A stretch of DNA of 33,415 nucleotides from Gammaproteobacteria bacterium (GTDB taxonomy: Bacteria; Pseudomonadota; Gammaproteobacteria; Enterobacterales; Alteromonadaceae), in contig JAHIWM010000222.1 in assembly GCA_018815765.1 (NCBI GenBank), positions 1-33,415 on the forward strand, given 5' to 3'. This document shows positions 7,744 through 16,236 of the stretch, one piece after another; position 1 is the first letter of the stretch; each line of letters begins with the position of its first letter. A model generated the notes under the pieces. That model saw nothing but the letters and a program-made list of their open reading frames with translations, was not told the origin of the DNA and did not search any database. A program made the position numbers and the translations under genes.

Positions 7744-9306
7744 TTAGACCATAGACAGCAACATGGATGACGGTTGTTCCAGATAGCTTTTCCACAGGTT
7801 AGTGAAACGGGCTATGGTGCCACCGTCTATGACGCGGTGATCACCAGACCAGCTGATTTGCATCAGTGAACGACCTTCCACTTCACCTTTGGCATTAAAA
7901 CGTGGCAACAACTGAGTTTTACCCAGCGCGACTATCGCCACTTCCGGCTTATTGATAATAGGAGTCGCCACAGTGCCACCAATGGCGCCAATGTTAGAAA
8001 TAGTAATAGTGCCACCTTTGAGCTCAGCCGGGCTAACACGGCCTTCACGGGCAGCATCAGTCAGTTTCGTCAATTCCTGGGCAATTTCAACGATCGATTT
8101 GTTCTGACAGCCTTTGATATTTGGCACCAGTAAACCCACTTTGGAGTCGACCGCTATACCAATATTGTGGTCATCAAAATACGTCAGCTCTGAGCAGTCG
8201 CTGTTGACCTGACTATTCATAATAGGGAACTGCTTAATGGCCAGCGACATGGCTTTCATAAAAAACGGCATCAAAGTCAGCTTAATACCCTGCTTGGCGT
8301 ATTGATCTTTCAGCTGGCCACGCAAAGCAATCAGCTCTGTTAAATCAATTTCTTCACAGTAGGTAAAATGCGGAATGGTCGATACCGAATCCTGCATCTG
8401 ACGCGCCATGGCTGCTTTAATGCCTTTGATAGGTTCAACACGGCTGCCGCCAGTACTGGTTGCAACAGTAGCGGCCTTGACTGGTGCTGCAGCAGCTTTG
8501 GCTATACCAGAAGTAGCACCACCATTGGCATAAGCTGTAACATCTTCTTTATACACCCGGCCTTTGTCGCCAGAACCTGGCACTAAGGATAAATCAATGC
8601 TTAGTTCACGGGCTAAACGACGCACGGCCGGGCTGGCTAAAGCCTTGCCATTGCCTGCCGGAGCTGCAGTTGAAGCTGCGGCAGCAGAGGCTGCTTTAGC
8701 AGCACAAACAGGAGCAGCAACTGGCGTTGCAACAACAGCCTGAGCGGAAGTTGAAGTACCAGCTATTTCCTGCTGAAACAACGGGCTATGTACTTTGGCA
8801 ATTTCACCTTTGGCGTAATGCAGCTTCACTACTTTACCAGCGTATTTGGCAGGTATTTGCACTAAAGCTTTGTCGGTCATTACGTCACAAACTGGCTGGT
8901 CTTCGGCCAACACATCGCCTTCTTTGATCAGCCACTCGACAATTTCACACTCAACAATACCTTCGCCTATATCAGGCAGAATAAAGTCTTCCAGTTGTTT
9001 ACCAGTGGTTACAGCTGCAGGAGAGTTTTGGGCCGGAGCAAATGGAGCTGCAACAGCTGGCGCTGCCCCGTCTGTGTCCATTTCAAACAAAGGCGCATGC
9101 ACTTTAGCGATATCACCTTTGGCGTAATAGAGCTTAGTCACTACACCGTCGTATACAGCGGGAATTTGTACTAAAGCTTTGTCGGTCATCACGTCGCAAA
9201 CTGGCTGATCTTCGGCGATACGATCACCTTCTTTCACCAGCCATTCAACGATTTCACACTCGACTATACCTTCGCCAATATCCGGCAGAATAAAATCTTT
9301 TTTCAT
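7744..9306 (-). CDS. bkdB: Dihydrolipoyl acyltransferase (E2) of branched-chain 2-oxoacid dehydrogenase, two lipoyl domains
   Basis: The 520-residue E2 has two lipoyl domains (about 4-75 and 107-178), each with the motif DVMTDKALVQIP; the lipoylated lysines are Lys43 and Lys146. An Ala/Pro-rich linker follows. A peripheral-subunit-binding domain (ASPAVRRLARELSIDLS, about 222-258) comes next, then the catalytic acyltransferase core ending in GDHRVIDGG with His490 and Asp494. E2 moves the acyl group from E1 to CoA, forming isobutyryl-, isovaleryl- or 2-methylbutyryl-CoA. E1 alpha and E1 beta directly upstream identify the complex. No E3 (lpd) gene is next to it, so E3 is presumably shared with pyruvate dehydrogenase. 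Acetoin or pyruvate specificity is less likely given the DVMTDKA lipoyl motif and separate E1 subunits. Confidence 0.92.
   Translation of the reverse strand: MKKDFILPDIGEGIVECEIVEWLVKEGDRIAEDQPVCDVMTDKALVQIPAVYDGVVTKLYYAKGDIAKVHAPLFEMDTDGAAPAVAAPFAPAQNSPAAVTTGKQLEDFILPDIGEGIVECEIVEWLIKEGDVLAEDQPVCDVMTDKALVQIPAKYAGKVVKLHYAKGEIAKVHSPLFQQEIAGTSTSAQAVVATPVAAPVCAAKAASAAAASTAAPAGNGKALASPAVRRLARELSIDLSLVPGSGDKGRVYKEDVTAYANGGATSGIAKAAAAPVKAATVATSTGGSRVEPIKGIKAAMARQMQDSVSTIPHFTYCEEIDLTELIALRGQLKDQYAKQGIKLTLMPFFMKAMSLAIKQFPIMNSQVNSDCSELTYFDDHNIGIAVDSKVGLLVPNIKGCQNKSIVEIAQELTKLTDAAREGRVSPAELKGGTITISNIGAIGGTVATPIINKPEVAIVALGKTQLLPRFNAKGEVEGRSLMQISWSGDHRVIDGGTIARFTNLWKSYLEQPSSMLLSMV
8773..9297 (-). repeat. 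Tandem duplication of the lipoyl-domain coding segment inside the E2 gene
   Basis: Codons 4-75 and 107-178 of the E2 gene encode near-identical domains offset by 309 bases. Both contain DFILPDIGEGIVECEIVEWL and DVMTDKALVQIP. Differences cluster toward the end of each domain. The two DNA copies are recognisably similar across their length, which suggests a fairly recent duplication or gene conversion. Confidence 0.85.
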
Positions 9307-9316
9307 CTGGCTATCC

Positions 9317-10294
9317 TTAGAAGTTCACCGAGCGTTTTATCGCTTCGTAAGTTTTCAGATGATCGGGCACATATTCTTTTTCCAGTGCCAGCGGGTACGG
9401 AATATCTAAACCACAAACCCGTTCAATTGGGCTTTCCAGATGCAGAAAGCATTTTTTCTGAATGGTGGATGCAATCTCAGCCGCAAAACCGCCGGTCAAC
9501 GGCGCTTCATGGTTAATAACTAAACGGCCGGTTTTCATCACCGACTCTGCCACAGTGTCGACATCCCAAGGCTGAATGCTGCGAAGGTCAATCACTTCAC
9601 AAGAAATGCCTTCAGCTTGTGCCATATCCACAGCTTTTTGGATAATTTCCATCTGCGCGCCCCAGGCTAATACGGTGACGTCTTTGCCCTGTTGCAACAC
9701 TTCGGCTTTGCCCAGTGGAATCTCGTAATACTCTTCTGATACTTCGCCCACTGAGGCGCGGTACAGTTTCTTAGGTTCAAAGAAAATTACCGGATCCGGG
9801 CAGTTAATAGCAGCTAATAACAAGCCTTTGGCCTGAGCCGGGTCGCGTGGAACAACGATTTTTAAACCTGGTGTATGGGCAAAATAAGCTTCAGGCGACT
9901 GGCTATGGTAATGACCACCAGCAATACCACCACCGTATGGGGTGCGGAACACTAAACCACCCACATTAAACTCGTTGCCTGAGCGGTAACGGAACTTAGC
10001 CGTTTCGTTCACAATCTGGTCAAAGGCCGGGAAGATATAATCAGCAAACTGAATTTCAGCCACAGGTTTCATGCCCTGAGCCGCCATACCGTTAGCAAAA
10101 CCGGCGATGCCTTGCTCAGTTAAAGGCGTGTTGAAACAACGGGCTTTGCCGTATTTTTCCTGCAACTTGCTGGTGGCACGAAATACGCCGCCAAAGTGGC
10201 CAACGTCTTCACCAAAACACAACACACCATCGTCTTTGGCCATGGCTAAATCTAAGGCGTTGTTGATCGCCTGTAACATATTCATCTTAGCCAT
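9317..10294 (-). CDS. bkdA2: Branched-chain 2-oxoacid dehydrogenase E1 component, beta subunit
   Basis: The 325-residue protein is a transketolase-type pyrimidine-binding subunit plus C-terminal domain. Landmarks are [19 protein letters not shown], the [13 protein letters not shown] segment, the [15 protein letters not shown] segment and the C-terminal [13 protein letters not shown]. It pairs with the alpha subunit to decarboxylate 2-oxoisovalerate and the other branched-chain 2-oxoacids from Val, Leu and Ile. The start codon overlaps the alpha-subunit stop by one base (TAATG), so translation is coupled. E2 follows after 10 bases. The length is normal for bacterial E1 beta. Confidence 0.93.
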   Translation of the reverse strand: MAKMNMLQAINNALDLAMAKDDGVLCFGEDVGHFGGVFRATSKLQEKYGKARCFNTPLTEQGIAGFANGMAAQGMKPVAEIQFADYIFPAFDQIVNETAKFRYRSGNEFNVGGLVFRTPYGGGIAGGHYHSQSPEAYFAHTPGLKIVVPRDPAQAKGLLLAAINCPDPVIFFEPKKLYRASVGEVSEEYYEIPLGKAEVLQQGKDVTVLAWGAQMEIIQKAVDMAQAEGISCEVIDLRSIQPWDVDTVAESVMKTGRLVINHEAPLTGGFAAEIASTIQKKCFLHLESPIERVCGLDIPYPLALEKEYVPDHLKTYEAIKRSVNF

Positions 10295-11478
10295 TATTCA
10301 AATCTCCCCGCCGTCACCGGATAAGCATCCGGGTACTTTCTGATATGTGCTTTTAATTCTTCTAATTGTTCGTTCAACAGTGGAATTGGCGTTTCGTATA
10401 CATCACTCATCAAATGTTCGATACCAGGCTTAGCCACTTTTTCTGCCACTTTTAATGCATCCAGAATTTCCTGACGCAGCGCGTCGGACTTAGCTTTATC
10501 TTCTTCTTCATTCAGCCAGCCTTGTTTCACCAGCCATAAACGGTAACGGGAAATCGGATCGTTTTTACGCCACAGCTCTTCTTCTTCTTTGGAACGGTAA
10601 CCACTTGGGTCATCTGAAGACGAGTGCGCGCCTAAACGATAGGCGATAGATTCAATGAGAATCGGCTCTTCGTGCTCTAAGGCATAGTCACGCGCCATTT
10701 GAGTGGCTTTGTACACAGCCAGAATATCAGCACCGTCGACACGAATAGCTTTGATACCATAACCCACACCACGACAGGCAATACCATCACCTTTAAACTG
10801 CTCGTTGGCAGGTGTTGAAATGGCATAACCGTTATTGCGGCAGAAGAAAAGCACTGGTGCTTTATGCACAGCAGCCATATTTAAACCGGCGTGGAAGTCA
10901 CCTTCGGACGCTGCACCTTCACCAAAATAACAAATGGTGGTGTTTTTCAGTCCGCGTAACTTTTGCGCATACGCATAACCACTGGCCTGAGGAATTTGCG
11001 TACCCAGCGGTGATGAAATCGTCATGTAGTAAATGTCTTTGCTGCCGTAATGCACTGGCATCTGGCGGCCTTTACCTAAATCTTTTTCGTTGGAGAACAG
11101 CTGATTCATAAACTGTTCCAGACTAAAACCACGATAACGCAAAGCGCCTTGTTCACGGTACTGCGCCATAATCATGTCTTTATCATCCAGCGCAGCAGCG
11201 CTGCCGACAGTGGCGGCTTCTTCGCCTAAACACTGCATATAAAAACTAATACGGCCCTGACGCTGAGCGGCCAGCATACGTTCGTCCAGTATGCGGATAA
11301 ACTGCATGCTGTCGTACATTTTAAGGGCTGTGGCTTGGTCGAGTTGCGGTACTTCAGCACCTGGGTAGATAGAGCCGTCATCCTGCAGGATACGCAGTGT
11401 AGGAATTTGTAACGCGTGACCGCTGGTAAACTCAGCTGTGTACACTGTAGAGATGGTTGCGTTATTGGGGTTAGTCAT
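10294..11478 (-). CDS. bkdA1: Branched-chain 2-oxoacid dehydrogenase E1 component, alpha subunit
   Basis: The 394-residue protein has the thiamine-diphosphate motif starting [10 protein letters not shown] and ending FFCRNN (about 186-216). It also has the conserved loop with [17 protein letters not shown] that in this family carries active-site His and phosphorylation-loop serines. It is the thiamine-dependent decarboxylase subunit of the BCKDH complex, in the cytoplasm. As the first gene of a three-gene operon (alpha, beta, E2) it probably carries the promoter; the 289-base gap upstream contains a TTTACGTAAA palindrome. It is distinguished from pyruvate dehydrogenase E1 by the two-subunit arrangement and the N-terminal region with [10 protein letters not shown]. 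Confidence 0.93.
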   Translation of the reverse strand: MTNPNNATISTVYTAEFTSGHALQIPTLRILQDDGSIYPGAEVPQLDQATALKMYDSMQFIRILDERMLAAQRQGRISFYMQCLGEEAATVGSAAALDDKDMIMAQYREQGALRYRGFSLEQFMNQLFSNEKDLGKGRQMPVHYGSKDIYYMTISSPLGTQIPQASGYAYAQKLRGLKNTTICYFGEGAASEGDFHAGLNMAAVHKAPVLFFCRNNGYAISTPANEQFKGDGIACRGVGYGIKAIRVDGADILAVYKATQMARDYALEHEEPILIESIAYRLGAHSSSDDPSGYRSKEEEELWRKNDPISRYRLWLVKQGWLNEEEDKAKSDALRQEILDALKVAEKVAKPGIEHLMSDVYETPIPLLNEQLEELKAHIRKYPDAYPVTAGRFE

Positions 11479-11655
11479 AGGTGTCTCTTTTGGTTGTATC
11501 CGTCAGACTGTGACAAACATCGGCGCAATACGGTGGCTTGGTGACCACTCTTGGTAACTGAATTGCGTTTCCCCGTTTGCCCTGACCATTATTTTTGTTT
11601 TACGTGTTTTATTCAGTATGGCTATTTTCTTCTATTTTTCGGCCGCAACTTTACC

Positions 11656-11665
11656 TTTACGTAAA
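11656..11665. promoter_or_regulatory. Candidate operator TTTACGTAAA upstream of the bkd operon
   Basis: A perfect 10-base palindrome, preceded by a further TTTAC, lies about 180 bases before the E1 alpha start. Branched-chain amino-acid degradation genes in several proteobacteria are controlled by the MerR-type regulator LiuR, whose reported sites are palindromes with ACGT at the centre. I infer a possible LiuR-like site. No regulator gene is adjacent. Confidence 0.35.
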
Positions 11666-11686
11666 CTGCATTGCAACCTGAGTCAC

Positions 11687-11731
11687 AAATAAAAACAGCT
11701 GGTCCATGCACTAAAGTGTGGCCAGCTGTCA
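11687..11731 (-). terminator. Rho-independent terminator downstream of astE
   Basis: On the minus strand ACAGCTGG pairs with CCAGCTGT (11722-11729 with 11695-11702), with a possible inner CAC/GTG helix, and a run of five T follows. It lies 37 bases after the astE stop and before the bkd promoter region, so it separates the two transcription units. Confidence 0.75.
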
Positions 11732-11767
11732 GAGTTTTTGTACTCTGCTAAAGCATTCGCCAGTGGC

Positions 11768-12820
11768 TTAACTCACTTTTCCGGCCACTGAAACAGGTTT
11801 AACCATCAGCATAGCGCGCTGACCAATGGCCACTTTAGGGTTAGGGAAAATTATAGCTTCACCTTCCACTTCCACTTTGTACTCAACGCCCTCGTCACTC
11901 GCAAGAAGAGTACCGACATCAAAAGTAGTGAAGTTTTCAATGTTGTCGGCAAAATGCAGCGTGAAGGCTTCGGTGGTTTTATTAATAGAACGGCGCACTT
12001 CATAGAGATTAAAATCGGCTTCATTAAACTCTGTGGTATGAAGCTCGCCGCCTGAAATTAAAGCCCTGAGCGCCGAGGCAGCCTGAGTAAAACGGCTCAT
12101 ATCGTTTTGACCAAAAGGCCGGACTTTACCCAGCTCAATAGTAAAACCATGCGCCTTGCAACTTTGAGCGGCAAAATAACTAAAGGTGCTGGCTGGAGTT
12201 TGCATCAACAACACCGTATTGGCGCCACAGGCCTTTAAAAATTCAAACTGGGTTTTGCTCCAGTCTTCACCATGTAAAAAGGGGTAAACGGCAAATTTCT
12301 CAAAACGTGAACCCCGAATAGCGGTATGTAAGTCGTAAAGTTTACGCTCACGTAAACCTTGGGGTGCTTCGTCGAAAAATTTCAGCACATAGGTTTCTAA
12401 CTTTTTCGCCCGCTCGCGCTCATCACTCTGTACGCCAGGCTCTTTGCTGTGATGACCAGAGAATAAGCGATTGAGGTTATCCTGAATTTCCCGCACTCCA
12501 GCATTGATAGCAGGCGGATTACCAAATAAAAATAGTACCCGTTCTGTCAGCAAAAGCTGGCCAGCCAATACGTCATTTAACAGCTCTGAACAAAGCTCGA
12601 CTGGCGCAGTTTCATTACCATGCACACCGCTACTCAACACTATATCCTGCTGGCCAAACTGCTTAGGCTGGCAATACAACACACCTGTATCCCAAATCTG
12701 AATTTGAGTACCGTTATTAAGCTGAAACTCAGCAAAAGGTAAAAAGTCCGGCTGGGCTAAGGTGAGTTTTAAAAAATCAGGATCCTGCTGCAGTTGCTGC
12801 AACATGGCTTCAGGCTTCAT
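11768..12820 (-). CDS. astE: Succinylglutamate desuccinylase AstE
   Basis: The 350-residue protein belongs to the AstE/aspartoacylase (M14-like) zinc hydrolases. Zinc ligands are His67 and Glu70 in HGNETAP and His165 in YDLHTAIRGS. The catalytic Glu is at about 229 in FTIELGKVRPFG. It hydrolyses N-succinylglutamate to succinate and glutamate, the last step of the arginine succinyltransferase pathway, in the cytoplasm. The other ast genes are not here, so astE stands apart from any astCADB operon. The family resemblance is strong along the whole length (E. coli AstE 322 residues), and the extra length is at the N-terminus. It has its own terminator downstream. Confidence 0.92.
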   Translation of the reverse strand: MKPEAMLQQLQQDPDFLKLTLAQPDFLPFAEFQLNNGTQIQIWDTGVLYCQPKQFGQQDIVLSSGVHGNETAPVELCSELLNDVLAGQLLLTERVLFLFGNPPAINAGVREIQDNLNRLFSGHHSKEPGVQSDERERAKKLETYVLKFFDEAPQGLRERKLYDLHTAIRGSRFEKFAVYPFLHGEDWSKTQFEFLKACGANTVLLMQTPASTFSYFAAQSCKAHGFTIELGKVRPFGQNDMSRFTQAASALRALISGGELHTTEFNEADFNLYEVRRSINKTTEAFTLHFADNIENFTTFDVGTLLASDEGVEYKVEVEGEAIIFPNPKVAIGQRAMLMVKPVSVAGKVS

Positions 12821-12890
12821 AGGTGCTCCATAGGATTTTTAGAGGCTGCGCTTTAGCGCTTTTTTTGAATTGCCCTATTCTAGCCGCAGC

Positions 12891-12926
12891 CACAAAACAG
12901 GCCAAGCGAACTTTACCGGTTTTGTG
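12891..12926 (-). terminator. Possible weak terminator or hairpin after the EamA transporter gene
   Basis: CACAAAAC (12891-12898) pairs with GTTTTGTG (12919-12926) around a loop of about 20 bases, just after the transporter stop at 12931. The T-rich tract is inside the stem rather than after it, so termination efficiency is doubtful. Confidence 0.3.
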
Positions 12927-12930
12927 ATGA

Positions 12931-13809
12931 TCAGGCCCACATCACCAACACAGCAGCTAATACAATCAAAGCCAGCCCCAACAAGTCCTGACGTTTGAGT
13001 TTTTCTTTTAACACCAGCACAGAAATCAGCAGGGTAAACAATACTTCCACCTGGCCCAGCGTTTTAACATAAGCCACAGCCTGCAAACTCATAGCGGTAA
13101 ACCAGCCTAAAGATCCCAGACAACTGGTAAAACTGGTGGCTAAAGTCAGTTGTGGCCGCTGCCATAACTTCACGAGCGTCGTTTTGTCGTTCAGGGCCAG
13201 ATACGCCAATAAAGCTATGGTTTGGGTCGTTATGACAAAAAGCAGCACCCAAGCGGCGGCAGGTAAAAATGGCAAGTTCAAAGTCAGACTGGCCTCACGG
13301 ACCCACAAGGATGTCAGCGCAAAAGCTAAACCACTGCCTAAACCTAAAGCCAGAGTTTTAGCTGATAAAGATTGAATACTGGTGGCTCCTGTTAACAAAA
13401 ATACAGCGACTCCACCAATAAAGACCCCAACCCAGCCTAAAGGGCTGATGTAAGTACCAAAAAACATCACGCCGACAATAGCAGCCAAAATAGCCTCGCT
13501 TTTGGCAAGACCCACCCCTATTGCATAATTTTTTAGCCGGAACAACACCACCATCAAAGCGGTTGCCAGAATTTGCATCGCAGAAGCGGCTAGCACATAA
13601 AACACAAACCAGAAGCTAAACTGCGGAATGGCATAATCCTGCCATTGGTAAAGCCCTACTAAATACAATAGCGCTAAAGGTCCGGCGTAAATAAATCGGG
13701 CTAAAGTTACGCCCATCACAGGCACATCTTTGCTCAGTTGTTTTTGTAATGCATTGCGCATCGCCTGCATAAATGCAGCAAGCAATGTAAAAGGGATCCA
13801 TAAAGACAT
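12931..13809 (-). CDS. EamA/DMT-family inner-membrane transporter
   Basis: The preferred start gives MSLWIPFTLLAAFMQAMRNA, 292 residues. The reading frame opens 24 codons earlier (13881), but that extension looks non-native and the internal ATG has a GGATG just upstream. About ten hydrophobic segments form two EamA repeats; the second ends with AYVKTLGQVEVLFTLLISVL and a final WA after LVLAAVLVM. The family is drug/metabolite exporters with varied substrates, often amino acids or related metabolites. The substrate is not predictable here. The next gene downstream is astE, about 110 bases away. The hairpin in between may separate them, so no functional link is claimed. Confidence 0.85.
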   Translation of the reverse strand: MSLWIPFTLLAAFMQAMRNALQKQLSKDVPVMGVTLARFIYAGPLALLYLVGLYQWQDYAIPQFSFWFVFYVLAASAMQILATALMVVLFRLKNYAIGVGLAKSEAILAAIVGVMFFGTYISPLGWVGVFIGGVAVFLLTGATSIQSLSAKTLALGLGSGLAFALTSLWVREASLTLNLPFLPAAAWVLLFVITTQTIALLAYLALNDKTTLVKLWQRPQLTLATSFTSCLGSLGWFTAMSLQAVAYVKTLGQVEVLFTLLISVLVLKEKLKRQDLLGLALIVLAAVLVMWA

Positions 13810-14078
13810 ACAGACATCCATTAAAACCAGAAGAGCGCATAATGCAGCGGCTGGTGAAACGACGCAATCGGAAAATGGCACGACTGAAAAATTCTGACCA
13901 TACTGAAAGCGGAATTCATAGTGGTTCGACAGTCGTTGTATTTTTACGCAACGGCAGTTCTGTTTGAATGACTTTCCTCAACCATCCATTGTTATCAGCA
14001 GAACCCATAGCCTCGCCTTCCTATGCTTGCAGAGAGCAAAGATCGCGGCAGGTTCATTTTATTTAAAAGGTTAAGGTC

Positions 14079-15062
14079 ATGACTAAAGGTTTACTAACGG
14101 GAACTCTCAGCCTGATTGCTTTGAGTTGTATGCAAATACAAGCTCAGGATAACGGCAATGTCGCAGTTAAACTGGTCGATACGCTAACAGAACTGGCTCA
14201 GGGCCCACACAAAGGCTTCCGTTCCAATCATGCCAAGGGCGCTATTGTCGCAGGTCACTTTACGCCGTCGGCAGATGCAAAAAACTACAGTACAGCCACT
14301 CATTTTAGTCAGACAGTACCTGTGACAGTGCGCTTTTCCAACGGCACTGGAGTACCTAATTTACCGGACGCCGATCCTCATGCCCGACCTAATGGCATGG
14401 CGATACGATTTACCCTACCGGATCAAAGCTCGACCGACATTGTCAGCATTTCCTATAACGGCTTTCCTGTTGCAACGCCGGAAGAATTTTTGGAGCTGTT
14501 AACCGCCATAAAAACCAACGCAACAGACACCAATAAACCCACCAAACTGGAGCAATTCTTACAAAGTCACCCGGCAGCTCTGACTTTTGTGCAAACACCA
14601 AAACCTGTGCCCGCAAGTTTTGCAAATCAGTCGTTTTTTGGTGTGAACAGCTTTATTTTTGAAAATGACAAAGGTGTACAACAGCATTTTCGCTACCGTA
14701 TAGTGCCAAAAGCCGGGGCTAACTTTTTGACCGATGACGCAGCGAAAAAAATACCGCCGGATTTCCTGATGGAAGAGATCAAACAACGAGTGGTCAAAAC
14801 GCCTGTTGAATATAGCCTGCAGGCACAATTACCTAATGATGGCGATCCGTTGCTTGATGGCAGCAAAACCTGGCCAGACGACAGACGCCTGATTGAACTC
14901 GGCACCATTAGATTGGATGCTTTGCCAGCGGACACTGCAGCCTGGGATAAACAAATGTTTAATCCGTTGCTGCTGACCAAAGGCATCACAGCAACAGCAG
15001 ATCCTGTGCTGCAAACCCGCCCTGTAGCCTATTCGGTCAGTTTTGGCCGCCGGCTGCAATAA
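14079..15062 (+). CDS. Secreted catalase-family haem peroxidase (SrpA-type)
   Basis: The 327-residue protein is a short catalase-fold protein, much smaller than classical catalases (about 480 or more residues). A signal peptide ends near QAQ (residues 1-23), so it is exported to the periplasm. The distal His is His51 in HAKGAIVAGHF. The FSNGTGVPNLPDADPHARPNGMA segment carries conserved haem-pocket residues. The proximal haem ligand is Tyr318, with Arg314, in RPVAYSVSFGRR. Members of this group act as peroxidases or weak catalases on hydrogen peroxide or organic peroxides. An AAGG ribosome-binding site precedes the ATG. It converges on the LysR gene with a shared terminator between. Confidence 0.88.
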   Translation: MTKGLLTGTLSLIALSCMQIQAQDNGNVAVKLVDTLTELAQGPHKGFRSNHAKGAIVAGHFTPSADAKNYSTATHFSQTVPVTVRFSNGTGVPNLPDADPHARPNGMAIRFTLPDQSSTDIVSISYNGFPVATPEEFLELLTAIKTNATDTNKPTKLEQFLQSHPAALTFVQTPKPVPASFANQSFFGVNSFIFENDKGVQQHFRYRIVPKAGANFLTDDAAKKIPPDFLMEEIKQRVVKTPVEYSLQAQLPNDGDPLLDGSKTWPDDRRLIELGTIRLDALPADTAAWDKQMFNPLLLTKGITATADPVLQTRPVAYSVSFGRRLQ

Positions 15063-15080
15063 GCTGTTCACTAAGCTATC

Positions 15081-15121
15081 AAATCAGGCCAGAGGATTCT
15101 TCGCTTTTTCTGGCCTGATTT
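15081..15121. terminator. Bidirectional Rho-independent terminator between the catalase-like and LysR genes
   Basis: AAATCAGGCCAGA (15081-15093) is a perfect inverted match of TCTGGCCTGATTT (15109-15121), with A-rich and T-rich flanks, so it can end transcription from both sides. The LysR stop codon (15120-15122) overlaps one arm, so LysR transcripts terminate just after or within the stop codon. Confidence 0.8.
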
Positions 15122-16127
15122 ATTCAGTTGGCAACAAGAAATGTGACGGCAATTGTTGTATATCCTCGACCACCCACCGTTCTTCAATGCAGTCGGTCAG
15201 ATGCTCTGCGATAAACTGGATCAGCCGTCTTGCTGAAGCGCTTAATCTTTTGTCTTTGCGTGCCACCAGATACCAATGGCTATTCAGCGGAAAACCTTTC
15301 ACTTTTAATACGCTAAATTGCTCAGTGCTTTGACCTAAAGTGTAGGTTGATAACACCGCTAGCCCCAAACCACTGGCGACACTTAAGCGTATGGCTTCGT
15401 TGCTTTCAATTTGCATGGTCTTTGAAAGATCGACACCCTGACTACTCAACCAGGATTCAAACTGCATACGGGTGGCAGAACCTGGTTCGCGCATTAAAAA
15501 ACGCTCGTTTTTCAACTCTGAAAAATCAAGCTCACCGCCTTCTGCACAAAAACGCGATGCCCAGTGCTCGGCTGGTGCTATCAGTTGCAGCGGGTTTTTA
15601 ATAATACGGCAAGCCTGCACCAGCTCTCCGCTTGGCGGCTGACTGAATAGATACAAATCGTCATCCTGATGACCAAAGCGGTTCAGAATATGTGCCCTGT
15701 TGCCTACATTTAGTGTCACGGCAATTTTCGGATTGGCTTTATCAAAAGCCCCCAAAATAGTCGGCATTACATATTTGGCTGTAGTGACTATACCTAAACT
15801 TAAAGTGCCGCTGCGTCCACCTTTTGCTTCTTCCAATAAAGCAGAGAAATCCTCAAAACGACTCAACACATCAGAAGCCGCCTGAAATAACGCATCACCA
15901 ATATAAGTGGTATGGACTTTACCTTCGCGGTATTCCAGCAAGGGTTGCCCTACTTCATCAGCGAGCTTTTTAAGCTGCAAGGACACGGTCGGCTGAGTTA
16001 AATGTAATAGCCGTGCAGCCGCTGACACGGACGCCAGTCGCACCACCTGCACATAGACCTGCAATAACCTGAAACTTAAATGCCGTACATCCACAGAACA
16101 CTCCAAAGCCAGTTGTTGCGTGAGCAA
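15120..16127 (-). CDS. LysR-family transcriptional regulator (CbbR-like)
   Basis: The 335-residue protein has the LysR winged-helix domain near the N-terminus (about 17-75, with SVSAAARLLHLTQPTVSLQL as the recognition region). A periplasmic-binding-protein-like effector domain follows (about 105-310). The annotated start leaves about 15 residues before the usual family start, so the true start may lie slightly downstream. It is divergent from the SbtA-type bicarbonate permease gene, with 109 bases between. That is the classic layout for a LysR protein controlling its neighbour. CbbR-type members respond to carbon-assimilation metabolites; the assignment here rests on the neighbouring gene. 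Regulation of the permease is inferred, not shown. Confidence 0.88.
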   Translation of the reverse strand: MLTQQLALECSVDVRHLSFRLLQVYVQVVRLASVSAAARLLHLTQPTVSLQLKKLADEVGQPLLEYREGKVHTTYIGDALFQAASDVLSRFEDFSALLEEAKGGRSGTLSLGIVTTAKYVMPTILGAFDKANPKIAVTLNVGNRAHILNRFGHQDDDLYLFSQPPSGELVQACRIIKNPLQLIAPAEHWASRFCAEGGELDFSELKNERFLMREPGSATRMQFESWLSSQGVDLSKTMQIESNEAIRLSVASGLGLAVLSTYTLGQSTEQFSVLKVKGFPLNSHWYLVARKDKRLSASARRLIQFIAEHLTDCIEERWVVEDIQQLPSHFLLPTE

Positions 16128-16141
16128 TTCGCCACACCATA

Positions 16142-16190
16142 GATAATCATCAATATTTAAGTGGCAAACAATTAATTATCCAATATACCC
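16142..16190. promoter_or_regulatory. Candidate LysR operator region in the divergent intergenic space
   Basis: GATAAT at 16142-16147 is the inverted complement of ATTATC at 16185-16190. The AT-rich stretch between contains several T-N11-A arrangements as bound by LysR proteins. The position between divergent regulator and target gene is right. No single site can be fixed by eye. Confidence 0.3.
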
Positions 16191-16236
16191 AAAGGCAGGC
16201 ACAATCGCCAGCCAATAACAGCTACGGAGTTGAGTC

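Noticed and set aside
12847-12868. GCGC-TTTA-GCGC hairpin followed by seven T on the plus strand
   Set aside because: It would terminate plus-strand transcription, but both flanking genes are on the minus strand and no plus-strand gene precedes it.
13810-14078. N-terminal extension of the EamA transporter frame up to 13881 and the divergent gap to the catalase-like gene
   Set aside because: The extension begins with a sequence unlike the family and lacks a ribosome-binding site. The gap probably holds two divergent promoters but no element could be fixed by eye.
14443-15071. Minus-strand open frames of 60-98 codons
   Set aside because: They are antisense to the catalase-like peroxidase, whose plus-strand frame has a signal peptide, distal His and proximal Tyr.
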